Shown here one piece after another: positions 1 to 11,000 of a DNA stretch of 19,771 bases (position 1 is the stretch's first letter; the number at the start of each line of letters is the position of its first letter). The stretch is from Ectocarpus siliculosus (taxonomy: Eukaryota > Sar > Phaeophyceae > Ectocarpales > Ectocarpaceae): contig FN648610.1 in assembly GCA_000310025.1 (NCBI GenBank), positions 40,704 through 60,474 on the forward strand, read 5' to 3'. The notes under the pieces are model-generated. The model searched no databases, was not told where the DNA came from, and worked only from the letters and a program-made list of their open reading frames with translations. Both the position numbers and the translations under genes were made by a program.

Positions 1-123
1 CCGCTTCAACAAAAAAAAGGCCGGTCCCGCAACCCCGGGGGTCCCCCCCCCAAAGGTAAACGGGGGCCTCCATAAAAACCCCAAAGGTTTTAAAACCCAA
101 CCGGCCCCCCCCCCCCCCCCCCC
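1..123. other. homopolymer-stuttered contig edge, probable low-quality sequence
   Basis: The first 123 bases are dominated by runs of A, C, G and T, each several bases long, and end in 19 consecutive C residues at 105-123. This stutter differs from the DNA to the right and is typical of poor base calling at a read or contig end. I infer an assembly artefact, not biology. Confidence 0.5.
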
Positions 124-792
124 AATGCAATTTCCCCGCCGTCGGCAACGTTCAAAAACGGTCACACGAAAACACATCAGGGATAAAACCCCTCCTATTT
201 GTCATTGCTGTCAGTGTGTCAAACCAGGAACACGGACAACGACGAAAAACGCTTTCGACATAAAAAAAAAGACCCAACTAACTAACATTAGAAGGGGGGG
301 AAGCCAGTCAACCAGTCCGCGTACTCGTCGATACTTCGCCAACAGGACAAACAGGGGTGAAGTAAGGGCAAACAAAACACGCCCGACCGAGCATGATCGC
401 CCCCCCGACACCACCCGTGTGCCCGAAATCATCATCGCAGCCAATTCCGACGAGCGCCCTCTTGCGCACCCGCAACCCCCCCTGGCGGCTTTTGCCGAGG
501 GCATTAGGGGGGCCGGTCGACAAAAGGCAAGAGAGCCTTCCCTCGCGCCGCGAGAGAGAAGCAGCGCAGAAAGTAACGAAGCGCCCTTGAAAACATGAAT
601 GGACCACGCCCCCACTATACGGGAGCGCCAAGTTTCTTCTGCAAGGATAACCGCAAGTTCCAACTCAAACCGCCTGTAAATCACCATCTCGCTGCCGGGC
701 CATCTCTCGGGAGAATCATGTGCTGCCAATGCATGTATCTCCAGAAATTCCCACAAAAGGGGTCGTGCGTGAACCGGTCCCACACATCGAAC

Positions 793-823
793 CGCACCAC
801 GGTTGGTTCGGTTCCGTGGTGCG
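793..823. repeat. perfect 10-bp inverted repeat with an 11-nt loop
   Basis: The arms CGCACCACGG (793-802) and CCGTGGTGCG (814-823) are exact reverse complements around an 11-base loop. The stem is GC-rich and would be stable in RNA on either strand. It lies about 1.25 kb past the CEP44 stop codon, so it may be in a long 3' UTR or beyond it. The function is unknown. Confidence 0.6.
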
Positions 824-1568
824 ATCCCTTTATCAGACTCCCCCCCCCACCCCGGCTTACCATTCTCCCCGAAATCTATGTGATCAAGCCGGCAGACAAA
901 AAAAACTCTACGTGAACAATCAACTTCTCGCTGCCTGTCGCAGGAGGGACACACCACCACCACCACCACCACCACCGCTACCGCTACCGCTACGGCTTGT
1001 ACCATGATTAGTACCTGGTACTTATTATCGTGCTTCATATCTGCCTTCGCCAACCGTTCTCTATCCAAGCAAGGGGGATGTCGTTTGCTCTCTGCCCACG
1101 CACTGCTGCAACCAGTCCACCCACGATTCCACCGGTACAAATTACAAGTGTTCAATACGTGATAAAAGGGCAACAAATAGATGAAAAACACACGTCGAGG
1201 TGCAACGATTTTCGACGGCCGCCCCCCCGCTAGGCTAGGGGGCTGCAACAGGACAAAAAACAAACACAATCAAAGCAACCAACAGAACGGACAAGAGATT
1301 AACACGCGCATGATAAAATGTAACAGGAGAGAACAAGAGAGAAAGAAAGACAAAGCCAACGAAAACGAATCAACTAACGCCCGCCCGGCAGCGGACACGT
1401 GTTCTTTCATTGTACACGGGCGCAGGTAGCCTTCGCGCACTACTCAACAGCGAGGAAACAACAATCACGAGGGCCTTGGGACGAAACAAAGGCAGATGCA
1501 TCGCATCCCGCGCTATGCATACAATCATAAATTACCTCTTTCGAAGTTGGTGCTTTTCCATCTATACA

Positions 1569-1590
1569 CCGACCGACCGACCGACCGACC
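1569..1590. repeat. (GACC)n microsatellite, about five units
   Basis: Five GACC units follow one another in the non-coding left flank. This is a simple tandem repeat with no coding context. Confidence 0.8.
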
Positions 1591-2074
1591 CAGCCACAAC
1601 AACGCCAACTGTCCTGTGGCCCTTCCGCACTCCGTCCCCCTCCCCCCTTGATTAGCAGATCTCGCTGCACTCCTTCTGTACACGTCTGACTGAACCAAAG
1701 CCTTCGATACAGAAACAACACGGGGCCTTCCCATCAACTCGTGGCCTCGCTGCTCGACCATATATGCCCCCGGTTTTCTCCCTTCGGACCCAACTATCCC
1801 CCCCCCCCTCGATGCGAGGTCAATGGTCTAACGACTACGGCATGCACGACTATGAGTACACCCCCCCCCCTCACCCTCCCTGTGAGTTTTCCCATTAGCT
1901 TACGCCAATACGACATTACGCCGCACTCTCCTGCTTCACCCACCGGACAGGCCACGGAACCCCACCACCACTCCCCGCCAGAGGCATATTATCCAGCAAC
2001 GTTGCCTACGGAAAGGCAGGAGTCGATTAACTCTCGATCACCCCCTTTGGTTCGCATCCAGGAGGAGGAAGGCA

Positions 2075-5000
2075 TTACGTATGAAGAGGCGAGCCTATCT
2101 CCAGCCCGTGGACCTTGGTCTCGAGCATGGCCAGGCGGGCGGATATCATCTGCTCCGTCTCGCCCATCCTCCCCTCCAGGGTCTTCGAGTGCCTCTCCAG
2201 CATCGCCTCGATCTGCTGCTGCATCTTCCCGAGCTCCTCCGCCAGCGAACCGTCGTCATCCTCGCCGCTACCTTTGCCCTTGCCGACGGCGGCGCTCGTG
2301 CCACCGTCGGCGCTTTTGTTGCGGCTCTGCTGCTGCTGCTGTTGCTGCACCCTGCCACCGCCCGTGTCACCGGCGTCGCGCTCCTGCTGCTGCTGCCGCT
2401 GCCGCTGCCGCTGCTGCTGCTGCTGCTGCTTGTCGGTTCTCCCTTCCTCATCGCGACCGCTACCAACCGGGGACATCACCCTGCTGCTGCTGCTGCTACC
2501 ACTGTCCGCTTTGGCGGCTCCGGCGTCGACCACGGCGCTGACAGCGGCAGCCTCGCTGATGGATGAGGCCGACGACGGACGCGGCGGAAGCTTGGGCATG
2601 GGGGTGTCCGACACCACCATCCCCCTCCCGGAAGCAGGGGCGTCGGGGGGGCTCGTCGGCACGACGACCGCCGGGGGCATGTGCAGGGCGCTCGACGGCG
2701 ACCCGAACGCCTGCTGAACCGCGAGCCAGTCCGACCCGCCGGACCCGCCGCCGCCGTCTCCGGCGGGGCCACCGGGGGAGGAGCCGACTCGTGCGGGGGG
2801 AGGGAGCATGCCCATCGGCGCCGCGTCTCCCAGGTCTATGGCCGGCACGTGCTGCTGGTGCTGGTGCTCCCGCTGATGACGATGCTGGTGGCGGTGCTCG
2901 TGTGGCGGGCCTTGGGCGGAGCGCGGCCCGAGCGGTGACCGCCCTTGCTCGTGCAGTGGAGCTACTCCAGACATGCCGCCATGGGAGACGCCGCCGACGA
3001 AGTCGCCGCCGCCGCCGCCGCTTCTTCCGTGGCCCTGCTGCTGCACCCACACGCTCGAGCCGCCGCCCCCGCCTCCGCCCCCGTAGAGCCCCCGGGCATT
3101 GCCGCTGTCGCCGCCGCCAGCATGCCAATCGTGTTGGAGCGTGGCCGGAGCCCGGACTGACACCGGCGCGCGAAGGGGGACTCCCCCGCCCCTCCTGTGC
3201 GAGGAAGGCATGCCGCCGAGGCCGCCGCTGCCGCTGCCGCTACCGCCGGCCACCAGAAGCGGAGGGGGGGGAGCGTTCTGTTCGTCGCTCATGGTGGAAG
3301 GGGAGGGGCTCAGCGCCGACTGGTGGTGGTGTTGGTGGTGGCTGTGGTGCCTCATGACTCCGGCCCCGACGCCGTTGTTGTTGTTGCCGTTCACCATCCC
3401 GACGGGCGCGCCGCACAGGAGCGGCGGCGAGCGGGGCTGCGGCGGGGGCGCGATCGAGAAGCCGCCCGCGCTGGAACGGCCCTCCGCCGAACCGGGCCGG
3501 GAGTACTGGTGGTGGTGCTGCTGCAGCAGCTGCTGCTGCTGCGCGTAGGGATGCTGCTGGGGGGGAGGGGGGGTCGGGGTGTTCCAAGGGGAGGACGCCC
3601 CGCTGCTGCGGCCCCCGTTACTGTGGTCGCTTTTCGCGCCCCAGCCGTTCAGGGCGGAAGGCACAGCCGCTGATGCGTTGCCGTTGCTGTGGTTGTGGGT
3701 GTTGTTGCTGCTGCTGCTGCTACTGCTGGCACCGCCGCCGTCCTCGTTCTTGTGTTGCGACGCGAGAGAATGGTGGGTTCTCATGACGAGCTCGACGATG
3801 TCGGCGAGCAGACGCATCTTCACCTCAGCAAACCCGCTCGTCAGGAACTGCTCCGCCTGTGGAACGCGAACGCATCGTTTTCGGGGTGGTTCGGTTCATT
3901 GGGGGGAGGAGGAACAAGCCACGAAAGGAAAGGGGCGGGGGTAAGGGGGGCGTGTGTAACGGTCCATGCAAAACAAGAGAAAGTCGACGGCAGGAGGTTG
4001 TACAAGGACACCCGCTGTCTGCGCTAACAAGACTGCTGTCGTGCGTGCATGTTACGTCAAGTTACAACAGTAGCCGGTACCCGAGGCGGGCATGTACTAC
4101 GGCACGAGAAGCGTTAGGACAGGCCGTGTGAGCGAACATATTCCTCGCACCCAGCCACGACTGCAACCAACCCACCTCAACCGGGGCGCCCCGACCATGC
4201 GCCACCGCGGTGCGGAGAAAATCTAGAATAGTTATGTATTTTCAAACCAAAACGATAGCAGGTGCAGCATCTCAAGACGGAATGTCGAGACGAAGACACC
4301 TGCTACAATTGTTGTATCTACATATGCAGACCGTTGAGCAAAACATGATGATAGCTGCTCCCCCCACGCCGACGGCGTAGAGAGAGCCGAATGAATGTTT
4401 CGGTTACACGGACGGGAAGGGACTGAGATTTTCGGCTCGAGACGGGGGCGGGAATATCTTCCGAGCAGTCACGGCTGCTCGTCAAGGCCGGAAAAGGCCG
4501 GAACGACGGAAACGTTTAACTTTCACCCGGACGGGCTTCATACCGCCGGCTGTGTATCTGGCCACGTTCACCAACAGCACCCATCTCTTTCGCGGGTCTC
4601 GCGCTGGACACACACACGACCAGTCACACACCAAATACATGCTCTTTTGGCCATTGGAGTTAATTAAGGCATGGAGGGAGGCAGGCCGCCGCAGAGCAGT
4701 TGAAAGTATAGATATGTGAGCGACCGCAACAATGATTGGAAAGACGAACCCCCAGGCCGCTTCCTTCCGCAGCAAGTGGTGTGCGGTTTTTTGTAACAGG
4801 AAAAGAGGGTGCCAACCGCATCGTGGTGCAAAGTTAATGGTGTCGTCCCCGCGTGCTGCGGTTAGTTATGACTGCATGCATGGTACATTGGCGGGACCGC
4901 AACCCCGTTCGTTTCATACTTCACATGCAAAACCGACAAATGACGTCACGCGGGGATTCACCTCCTCAAAAGCGAGATTGTCTTGAACGAGAATATTCAG

Positions 5001-6766
5001 CGGGGGCACATAGGGACATATGTACTAAAAGGATGCACCAAATACTGCTGTACCCTGCGAGCACATTTGTTGCCAAGCGCAGAACAGACTATCTGCTCTC
5101 TGCCGCCCGGTTTGACGACGCTGCTTCTTACTCAAGTACAAACCACACTGCATCAACGGCCAACGGCCTGCACATTTTTGGAAACTGCTGCTCGAAGTAT
5201 GTACTGTAGAAACGTTGGCCGGAGGTTGATCGGCTTACGAAGGGGGGTGGGAGAGGGCAGAATACAATGCAATCGAACATGAGACAGCCATCGAGTAATA
5301 CAAGTAGATCAGCTGAGGCATCGGGGGAAAGCTACAATATGCATATCTGGATTTGAAAGCTAACGAAGCACACAAACACCCACCACGCGGGAAATCTTTT
5401 CCATCCCTGCAGATGTGCGGTACAGCGGTACTCGTTGTATGCGGTACAGCGCCGAAAAAACTAATCCGACTTTTCATCAAGAAAAAAAAAAAAGGCTGAA
5501 AAATTGTTTCCGGCGCCACGACCTTAAATTCTAAAGTGAAGTTGGTCGTCGAAGCAACCTTGGTGAAGTTGTCTTCTGTGCGCCGAAGGCTGGCATCTCT
5601 AGTTCACGAACGATCCTTGACTCCCAGACATCAAAGGACAGGATCAGTCCGCGTCCGGCCTACAAAGAAAGCTGCTTTGTAGATTTGTGTGCTTGCCTAC
5701 TCACAGAAGAAGTAAATAATGCACGCCAGTGGGACAGAACAGACGCGAGATCCGCCGAGAAGAGGGACACAAACTGCTTCGAACATCCATCCACCCACAG
5801 GGATCCCTCCCGTTGCATTTGGCTACAGCACACCAAAAATCGCGCCCCTGTACCCACGCTGCAGCAGCGTGCATGCAAAGAGGGTGCGGCGGCGGCTGTG
5901 TATCCGTATCTAACAATACAACGTCTGTCAGCCGAACAGTTCATCGCATAACACACAGCAAAGATACTTTTTTCATTCACATCGATCGCTGCTTGCTGGC
6001 AATTTGGACGCCGTCTCTGCTTGCAAATAGAGCACACCCCGAGCAGCTAACCATCTCACGGCCGTGTCTACAGGGTGGGACTGGGAATGCACGCACCACG
6101 CGTGTGTTTTGTGGTTTGGCATGGGGGAAAAACATGGGGACGTTTTTGAGATGAGCAAAAAGACAACGTACTGACTGATGCCGCGTGGTTGGCTCTTTCA
6201 AACAGAGATGATTTTCAAAAACTGTGCTGGAAAAGCAATACTGTACTACCCAAACCTGGCGATATTTATTGCCCGCGCCTTGCTGCGCACCACCACGCTC
6301 GTTCCACCGACGATGCTCTCTGCTCCCGTAAATAGCAATAAGCTTGACACAAAAACAATGGGCGTCCGCCATCCCTCTCTCAGCCGCTCTTACCGTGAGC
6401 TGTGGCCTGCAGTTGAACTCATCCCGCAGCATCCTCAGGCTGGTCGCGACGAACTTGAAATCCGTCAAGCTCGTGAGGCCCGCGTAATCCCTGTCGAGCA
6501 GCAGCGTCGCGAAGAGCGGGGACATGTCGAGCAGCGTCCAGTGCAGCACCACCAGGGCCGCTCTCGGATCGCCGCTCACGATCCCGTCCCAGGGGTTGCC
6601 CCCGCCGCCGCCCGCGGCGGCGGGCGCTGCGGGAGCGAGCCCGCCGCTTGGCGGTGCTGCTGTGACCAGAGGGAGCTGCCTCAACCGCGCGACCGGGAAA
6701 TGCGTTCGCCGGAGCAAGGCCTTGATCTTCTTGGCCGCGTTCTGATGCGACGACGACGAAGACGCC

Positions 6767-6768
<2 letters not shown>
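2075..6768 (-). CDS. CEP44: CEP44-like centrosomal/centriolar protein, two exons
   Basis: The CDS is complement(join(2075..3856,6394..6768)), 718 residues. Exon 1 (125 codons) ends at donor ACG|GTAAGA. Exon 2 starts after acceptor CCACAG, and the join is phase 0. Across the join residues about 13-165 follow the vertebrate CEP44 N-terminal domain: a helix with KKIKALLRR, then GDPRAAL (family GDPAASL), FKFVATSLRMLRDEFN (family FIDAVYKLLRDQFN), and after the splice AEQFLTSGFAEVKMRLL. In animals CEP44 acts in the centriole lumen and in centriole-to-centrosome conversion; the same role here is inference. Residues 167-660 are low complexity (Q, H, N, S, G, P and A runs). Residues about 663-711 look like a coiled coil. 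Human CEP44 is about 390 residues, so the tail is much longer than usual. The start is the first in-frame ATG after an upstream TGA at 6925-6927. Confidence 0.86.
3857..6393 (-). other. CEP44: 2.5-kb intron of the CEP44 gene
   Basis: This GT-AG intron runs from GTAAGA (complement, ending at 6393) to CCACAG (complement, from 3857). It interrupts the CEP44 domain between CRPQLT and AEQFLT. No nested gene is visible: open frames on both strands are short, and none gives a recognisable protein. There is a 12-base A run near 5481. The intron is long next to the others in this window. Confidence 0.85.

Positions 6769-6813
<45 letters not shown>
6769..6813 (-). repeat. (CAG)15 tract touching the CEP44 start codon
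   Basis: On the minus strand this is an uninterrupted trinucleotide tract (15 GCT units on the plus strand) ending at the base before the ATG. In the ATG frame it reads as AGC, serine, with no stop in between, and residues 3-7 of the protein are also serine. It belongs to the presumed 5' UTR. The tract could vary in length between individuals. Confidence 0.9.
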
Positions 6814-6817
<4 letters not shown>

Positions 6818-6880
6818 TCGCCTTGCGGTCTTTCTCTCTCAGTGATGATGAGGGCGGACCGTCTCTGCTGTGTGCACGGC

Positions 6881-6910
6881 CTGCTGTTGCTGCTGCTGCT
6901 GCTGCTGCTG
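6881..6910 (-). repeat. second CAG-type trinucleotide tract upstream of CEP44
   Basis: This imperfect CAG/CAA-type run on the minus strand lies about 70 bases upstream of the 15-unit tract and has one interruption near 6886-6888. It falls in the presumed leader of the CEP44 transcript, where it also reads as serine in the ATG frame. Confidence 0.8.
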
Positions 6911-8028
6911 TTCCCTTCGGGAGATCATGCAACAAAAACGAGTACAACAACAGCGAGCGTGTGTGAGGTGTTGTTGGCTGTTTTGAAATGATCGTGATTT
7001 CTTCATCATCTCATCCATGGACGCACACGCGCGGAGCAGCACACAGGGGGAAGGAGAGAGAGAGGAGCGTATCTCGCACGACCACCGACCCCCCCGCAGC
7101 CGCTGGTGGTCAATCTTTTCTGCTTGCATACACTCACTTGATCGGTCGTCTCTTCTTGGGCGGGGGTGGGAACATGTATGTGGCAGCGATGTGTAGGCTG
7201 GTGGATAGGTCGGCTTAGCTTAGGTGATGCACCAGGATGATTCAGGATGGGAGATTCCAAAAATTCAAAAAAAAAAGATTGTTTGTGTCTGTTGTTTGTG
7301 AGACATGAAGGGCTCTGTAAAATTATAGCCGTTTCAGTCCAGAAAATCAGATCAGTAGATTCGCAGTGCCCTTTTTGGGAACGGTCCGACCAAAACGACG
7401 ACCGAAAGGTCGAAAGAAAATCCCTGCCTGGTTTGGTATCCTAGAATACATATCCATCGCAGAACATGCACTTACCGCGCCGTTACGAACGTCCGACCCA
7501 ACTTTGCGGCTGTGTGTAAGTCAACATGATGCCCGTGTATTCTTTATCACGGTTCGGTGTTCTGCTGTGCTCAGAACCCTTCAAGTCGTCGGCCTCTCCA
7601 CATGACTCTTGCTGACTGACAGACGTGAGGCCTCCTGTGGAACCACCCACCCATCATCGCGGTAGGCTCGAAGGTGTGTCAGGGAATCGACCATCCAAGC
7701 AGGCCTGATTTCAATTACAATACTGTGCGTGGTGAGCTCAGAGACAGATGTCGCGTCGTGCCTTCGCATGCATGTATCTATGGATCGCCAACTTTCCGAC
7801 AAGCAATAACCGGAATGGTTCCCGCGATGCCACGGCGGTGTCCAGATGATATGTGTTGTACATATCGTACAAACGTGCAGCTGTAATGTAGGTGGACAAA
7901 GCACCTCCCTACAATTCAGTAGTATCGGCACACATGACAACCTATCCGACCGCAACGTATACGTTTTTGTGTGTAAATTACTCTATTCGTCGTCTATGTG
8001 TACCACACACACACACAGCTGGAAAAAC

Positions 8029-11000
8029 ATGCGGGTGAAAAAGTACAAGCGCGTGAGGCGGCCCAAGATCCACGTAGAGCTGCCACAAGGCTCAGGTCAA
8101 GCAAAAGGGGATGTCAGTAACGGTGAAGATGAAGGGCTGCTCTTGGTTACCAGCGAGCTTAGCACTGAACGCCCCGAGGAAAGCGAGAACAACGCCCGCG
8201 AGGGACAAGAGACTGGTCATCTGCATGAGCAACATGCTCATCATCATCGTAGTCGGGCTACTACTCATATTGATGGTTGGCACAGAGAACGTCGGGAGAA
8301 AAGGTCTACAGGAACCGGTGATAGTCTCGGAGGCGGCGATCGGCGTCGCAGTACTCTCATTAGGCCGGAAGAAACAACGACAACCGACGTGCAAGCGGTG
8401 CGAGATACACCCGCGCAGCCGCAGCCGCAGCTTCAGACGAGCAGGAATCAATCAGTATCAGACGACGACGGCAACGAAATACAAGTACGACCAATGGCAG
8501 AAAACGAAGGATACGGCAAAGGGGGCGTCGCTATCCCGGCTGATGAAAACAAGAGTACCGACGATAGCGACAACCGACATCAGGATGCAGGTGCAACTCC
8601 GAGAACAAGCCGTTGTTCTGAAGAAGAACCAAACGACAAGACCGACAAAAAACGCGACGACGGTAACGACGAGGGCGAGAACGACGAGTACGAAGAATAC
8701 GAAGAGGACGAGGTCGAGGATGACGATAATAGCGACGAGAGAAGCGGAGGGGGTTCTCTCTGGTTCAAAGCGGAACGCATTGTCATAACCCTGCAACTCC
8801 TGGCGCTGGCCCTCGACGTTTACGGGGCACCCTGGCCGCCCCTCTTCGTGCGGATGTGGAGTTGGGTCTGGCTCACGAATCAGTACCTCCGGTGGCCTGC
8901 GCTCGTCCTCCTCCGACGTGTTGGGCGCGAATTTTCTCTGACGTTCGGGGACGCGCAGCTCGACCTGTGGTTCTTTCGTGATGTCATCGGATATGGCGTC
9001 GAAGTCTGCGCCGCGTCGGTGGCCGTGTTCGTGTTCTTCTTCGTGCTGCAGATGCCGGACTATACGAGCTCCAAGCCGAAGGCCGCTTGGAGGCGTAGCT
9101 TCTTGACGCACTGGTTCAGGCGGACATTGCCGAGATACCTTCTCAATCTGGGTCTCTGCTACGTGGCGTTCGCGGGTGTGACGTACTTTGGGGAAGTGTT
9201 TGTCCCGCCGGACGTGGTGAAGGCGGTGATCGTAGTCGGGGGTACGCTCCTAACGGTCTCCTGGATACTCGTAGTTCTTCTGTCGCTCTTGGTCCACGTC
9301 AACGTCCGAATGGCGACGAAACACGATGCGGAGTACTCCTTCATGATTGCAATGGTGAGTGGTTTGAGGTGGATGGGCGAAGGGGGATGTGCGTTGCGTT
9401 TGTTGTTAAACCTACCGACACAGGACACCTTGGAAACGCTACCGGTACCCCCGAACGTCCCATCCTAGTCGTATTGAGGAACTCGAACCAAACATATTGA
9501 GCTCTACCCGTGGCAAGTCGTCTACGTTGGGGTCCACCAGACCGCCCCGCGCCTCGAATCAACCGTCCACCACGCTGATGCTCACTGGCTGGACACAGCT
9601 CTTTCCTCCTAAATACACTGATTTCACTTTTTCTCAATGCATGCATGCACCGATCCAACGTCGCAGAAGCATGTGGTGAAGACCAAGGGCCGCACCTGCC
9701 TGTTCTTCCTCCACCTAGCGTACGTGCCTCTCACCGCCAGCATCGTGCGAGCGCTCGTGCCGGAGTTCGATTGGAACGACAAGTGGGCGCACGAGTCGCG
9801 AAGGGAGTACAACCACCACGTCTGGTGCAACTTCATGGGATTCCCGCCCCAGCTCGAGGGGACGGCCGAGATGATCGTCTTGGAGTGCACCAGCACGAGC
9901 GGGGTGGCGGTGCACACGCTCTCGGCCTGCCTCGTCCTTTTCTTCGCGTGCGGCCTGCCCAACATGGTCAGGTACCTGGTACGGTTTCTGTTCGAAGGGT
10001 TCAATGCCAACGTTGACGTCATCAGGAGCTTTTTGCAGGCGCGGGAAGTTCACCAGAGCACTCTCGAAGCCCTGACGCCGTTCCCCAAGGATGTCGTGTG
10101 GCTCGCCAGGCGAAGGAGAGAGATTGCGTTCGCCCGGAATGCGGCAAATCGGCTCCGCCGGCGCGCGTTGCGTGTGGTGGTGGTTTCCTTGCGCCGGGTT
10201 CCCCTCGTCCGACGGCTGCCGGGCATTCGGCCGCGACGACGAAAGAAGCAAAAGCGCTCTCTAGCAGATACTGGTCGAGAAAAGCTCTCTATTTCCGACG
10301 AAGAGCTTGGTGCCACCACCGCTACCGTTCAAGCAGGGTTGGGAGAAAGTGTTCGCATTGAGGAAGACAACAAGGATCCACCAGCGCCGATTGGGGCACC
10401 TGGCACCACTCTCAGGGACGTGGATCTGTACGGTCCGGGTGACAAGCATAGCACCCAGAAGACATTGGTGCTCTCACAAGGTACGACGGGGGCCACCGCC
10501 TTGTTGGAAGGGGTGGCAGGGGTCGCAGAGACTACAACCGCTAGGAGTGGGCCAGAGGAAACGAAACGACCATACAAGGCCGGTGGTGGGGAGACTAGAA
10601 AGAAGAACGAGCTGCAGCGGCGGCAGCAGCAGCAGGCGTTGACGGAGAAGTCGGAAAAGAGCCACAGCCGTCTGGAAGAGTTTTGGCGCCGGCGAAGGAA
10701 GGCCTCGGTGGGGATGAGGCAGGCGCTGCAGGCGGAGCGAGAGGCGTTCGCCAACGCCTCCCAGGAGTTCATCCTCGCCCTGTCGGACTTCGAGTCGGAC
10801 CACAGCCTGGAGATCACCTGCTGGGAGTCGGTAGTGGACACCTCGGGTTTGCTCTACCTCTCCGAGAGCTACACCTGGCAAAGATCCGAATGGAAGGTCG
10901 TCGAGGGCCTGGAACGGGGCGCCTTCGTGACGGCTGTCGTGGTGTCCCAGCACCTGGGCCCGGCCTCCACGCAGCTGCTCGTCGGAGCTCTTGTCTTGGC

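Larger units (their letters stand above)
1..2074. other. non-coding left flank and probable 3' region of the CEP44 gene
   Basis: I see no convincing gene here. Several long open frames exist on both strands, including one of 352 codons on the minus strand at 211-1269. Their translations are erratic and show no domain, and GC-rich DNA with few stops gives such frames by chance. The stretch lies downstream of the minus-strand CEP44 stop codon, so its right part probably holds that gene's 3' UTR; I could not place a polyadenylation signal. It contains poly-C and poly-G runs, a (CAC)n tract near 951-976, five GACC units at 1569-1590 and a perfect hairpin at 793-823. Confidence 0.6.
6769..8028. 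promoter_or_regulatory. divergent intergenic region between CEP44 and the TM-LRR gene
   Basis: The two flanking genes are read away from each other, so both promoters and 5' UTRs should lie here. I could not identify a TATA box or any named element. The left side holds the two CAG tracts. The right side ends with an (AC)n run at about 8004-8017, whose last CACACAG could also serve as a splice acceptor for an intron before the ATG at 8029. No protein-coding exon is recognisable. Confidence 0.6.

Noticed and set aside
211-1269. 352-codon open frame on the minus strand
   Set aside because: It shows no domain and no consistent composition, runs through CAC and poly-C repeats, and lies in GC-rich DNA where long chance frames are expected.
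1741-2541. 266-codon plus-strand frame with poly-Ala and Cys runs
   Set aside because: It is largely antisense to the coiled-coil end of the CEP44-like gene, and the runs are the complement of its CAG repeats.
2563-3357. 264-codon Arg-rich plus-strand frame
   Set aside because: It is antisense to the low-complexity CEP44 exon. The Arg and Pro bias comes from GC-rich repeats, and there is no recognisable fold.
4345-4426. Possible C/D-box snoRNA (ATGATGA and CTGA about 75 bases apart) in the CEP44 intron
   Set aside because: The flanks of the two boxes do not pair into a terminal stem, and the orientation is antisense to the host gene, so the match is likely chance.
7846-8028. In-frame upstream extension of the TM-LRR gene from ATG 7846
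   Set aside because: The translation is Cys- and Thr-rich without coding character, and the ATG at 8029 has an A at -3 and begins the plausible protein.
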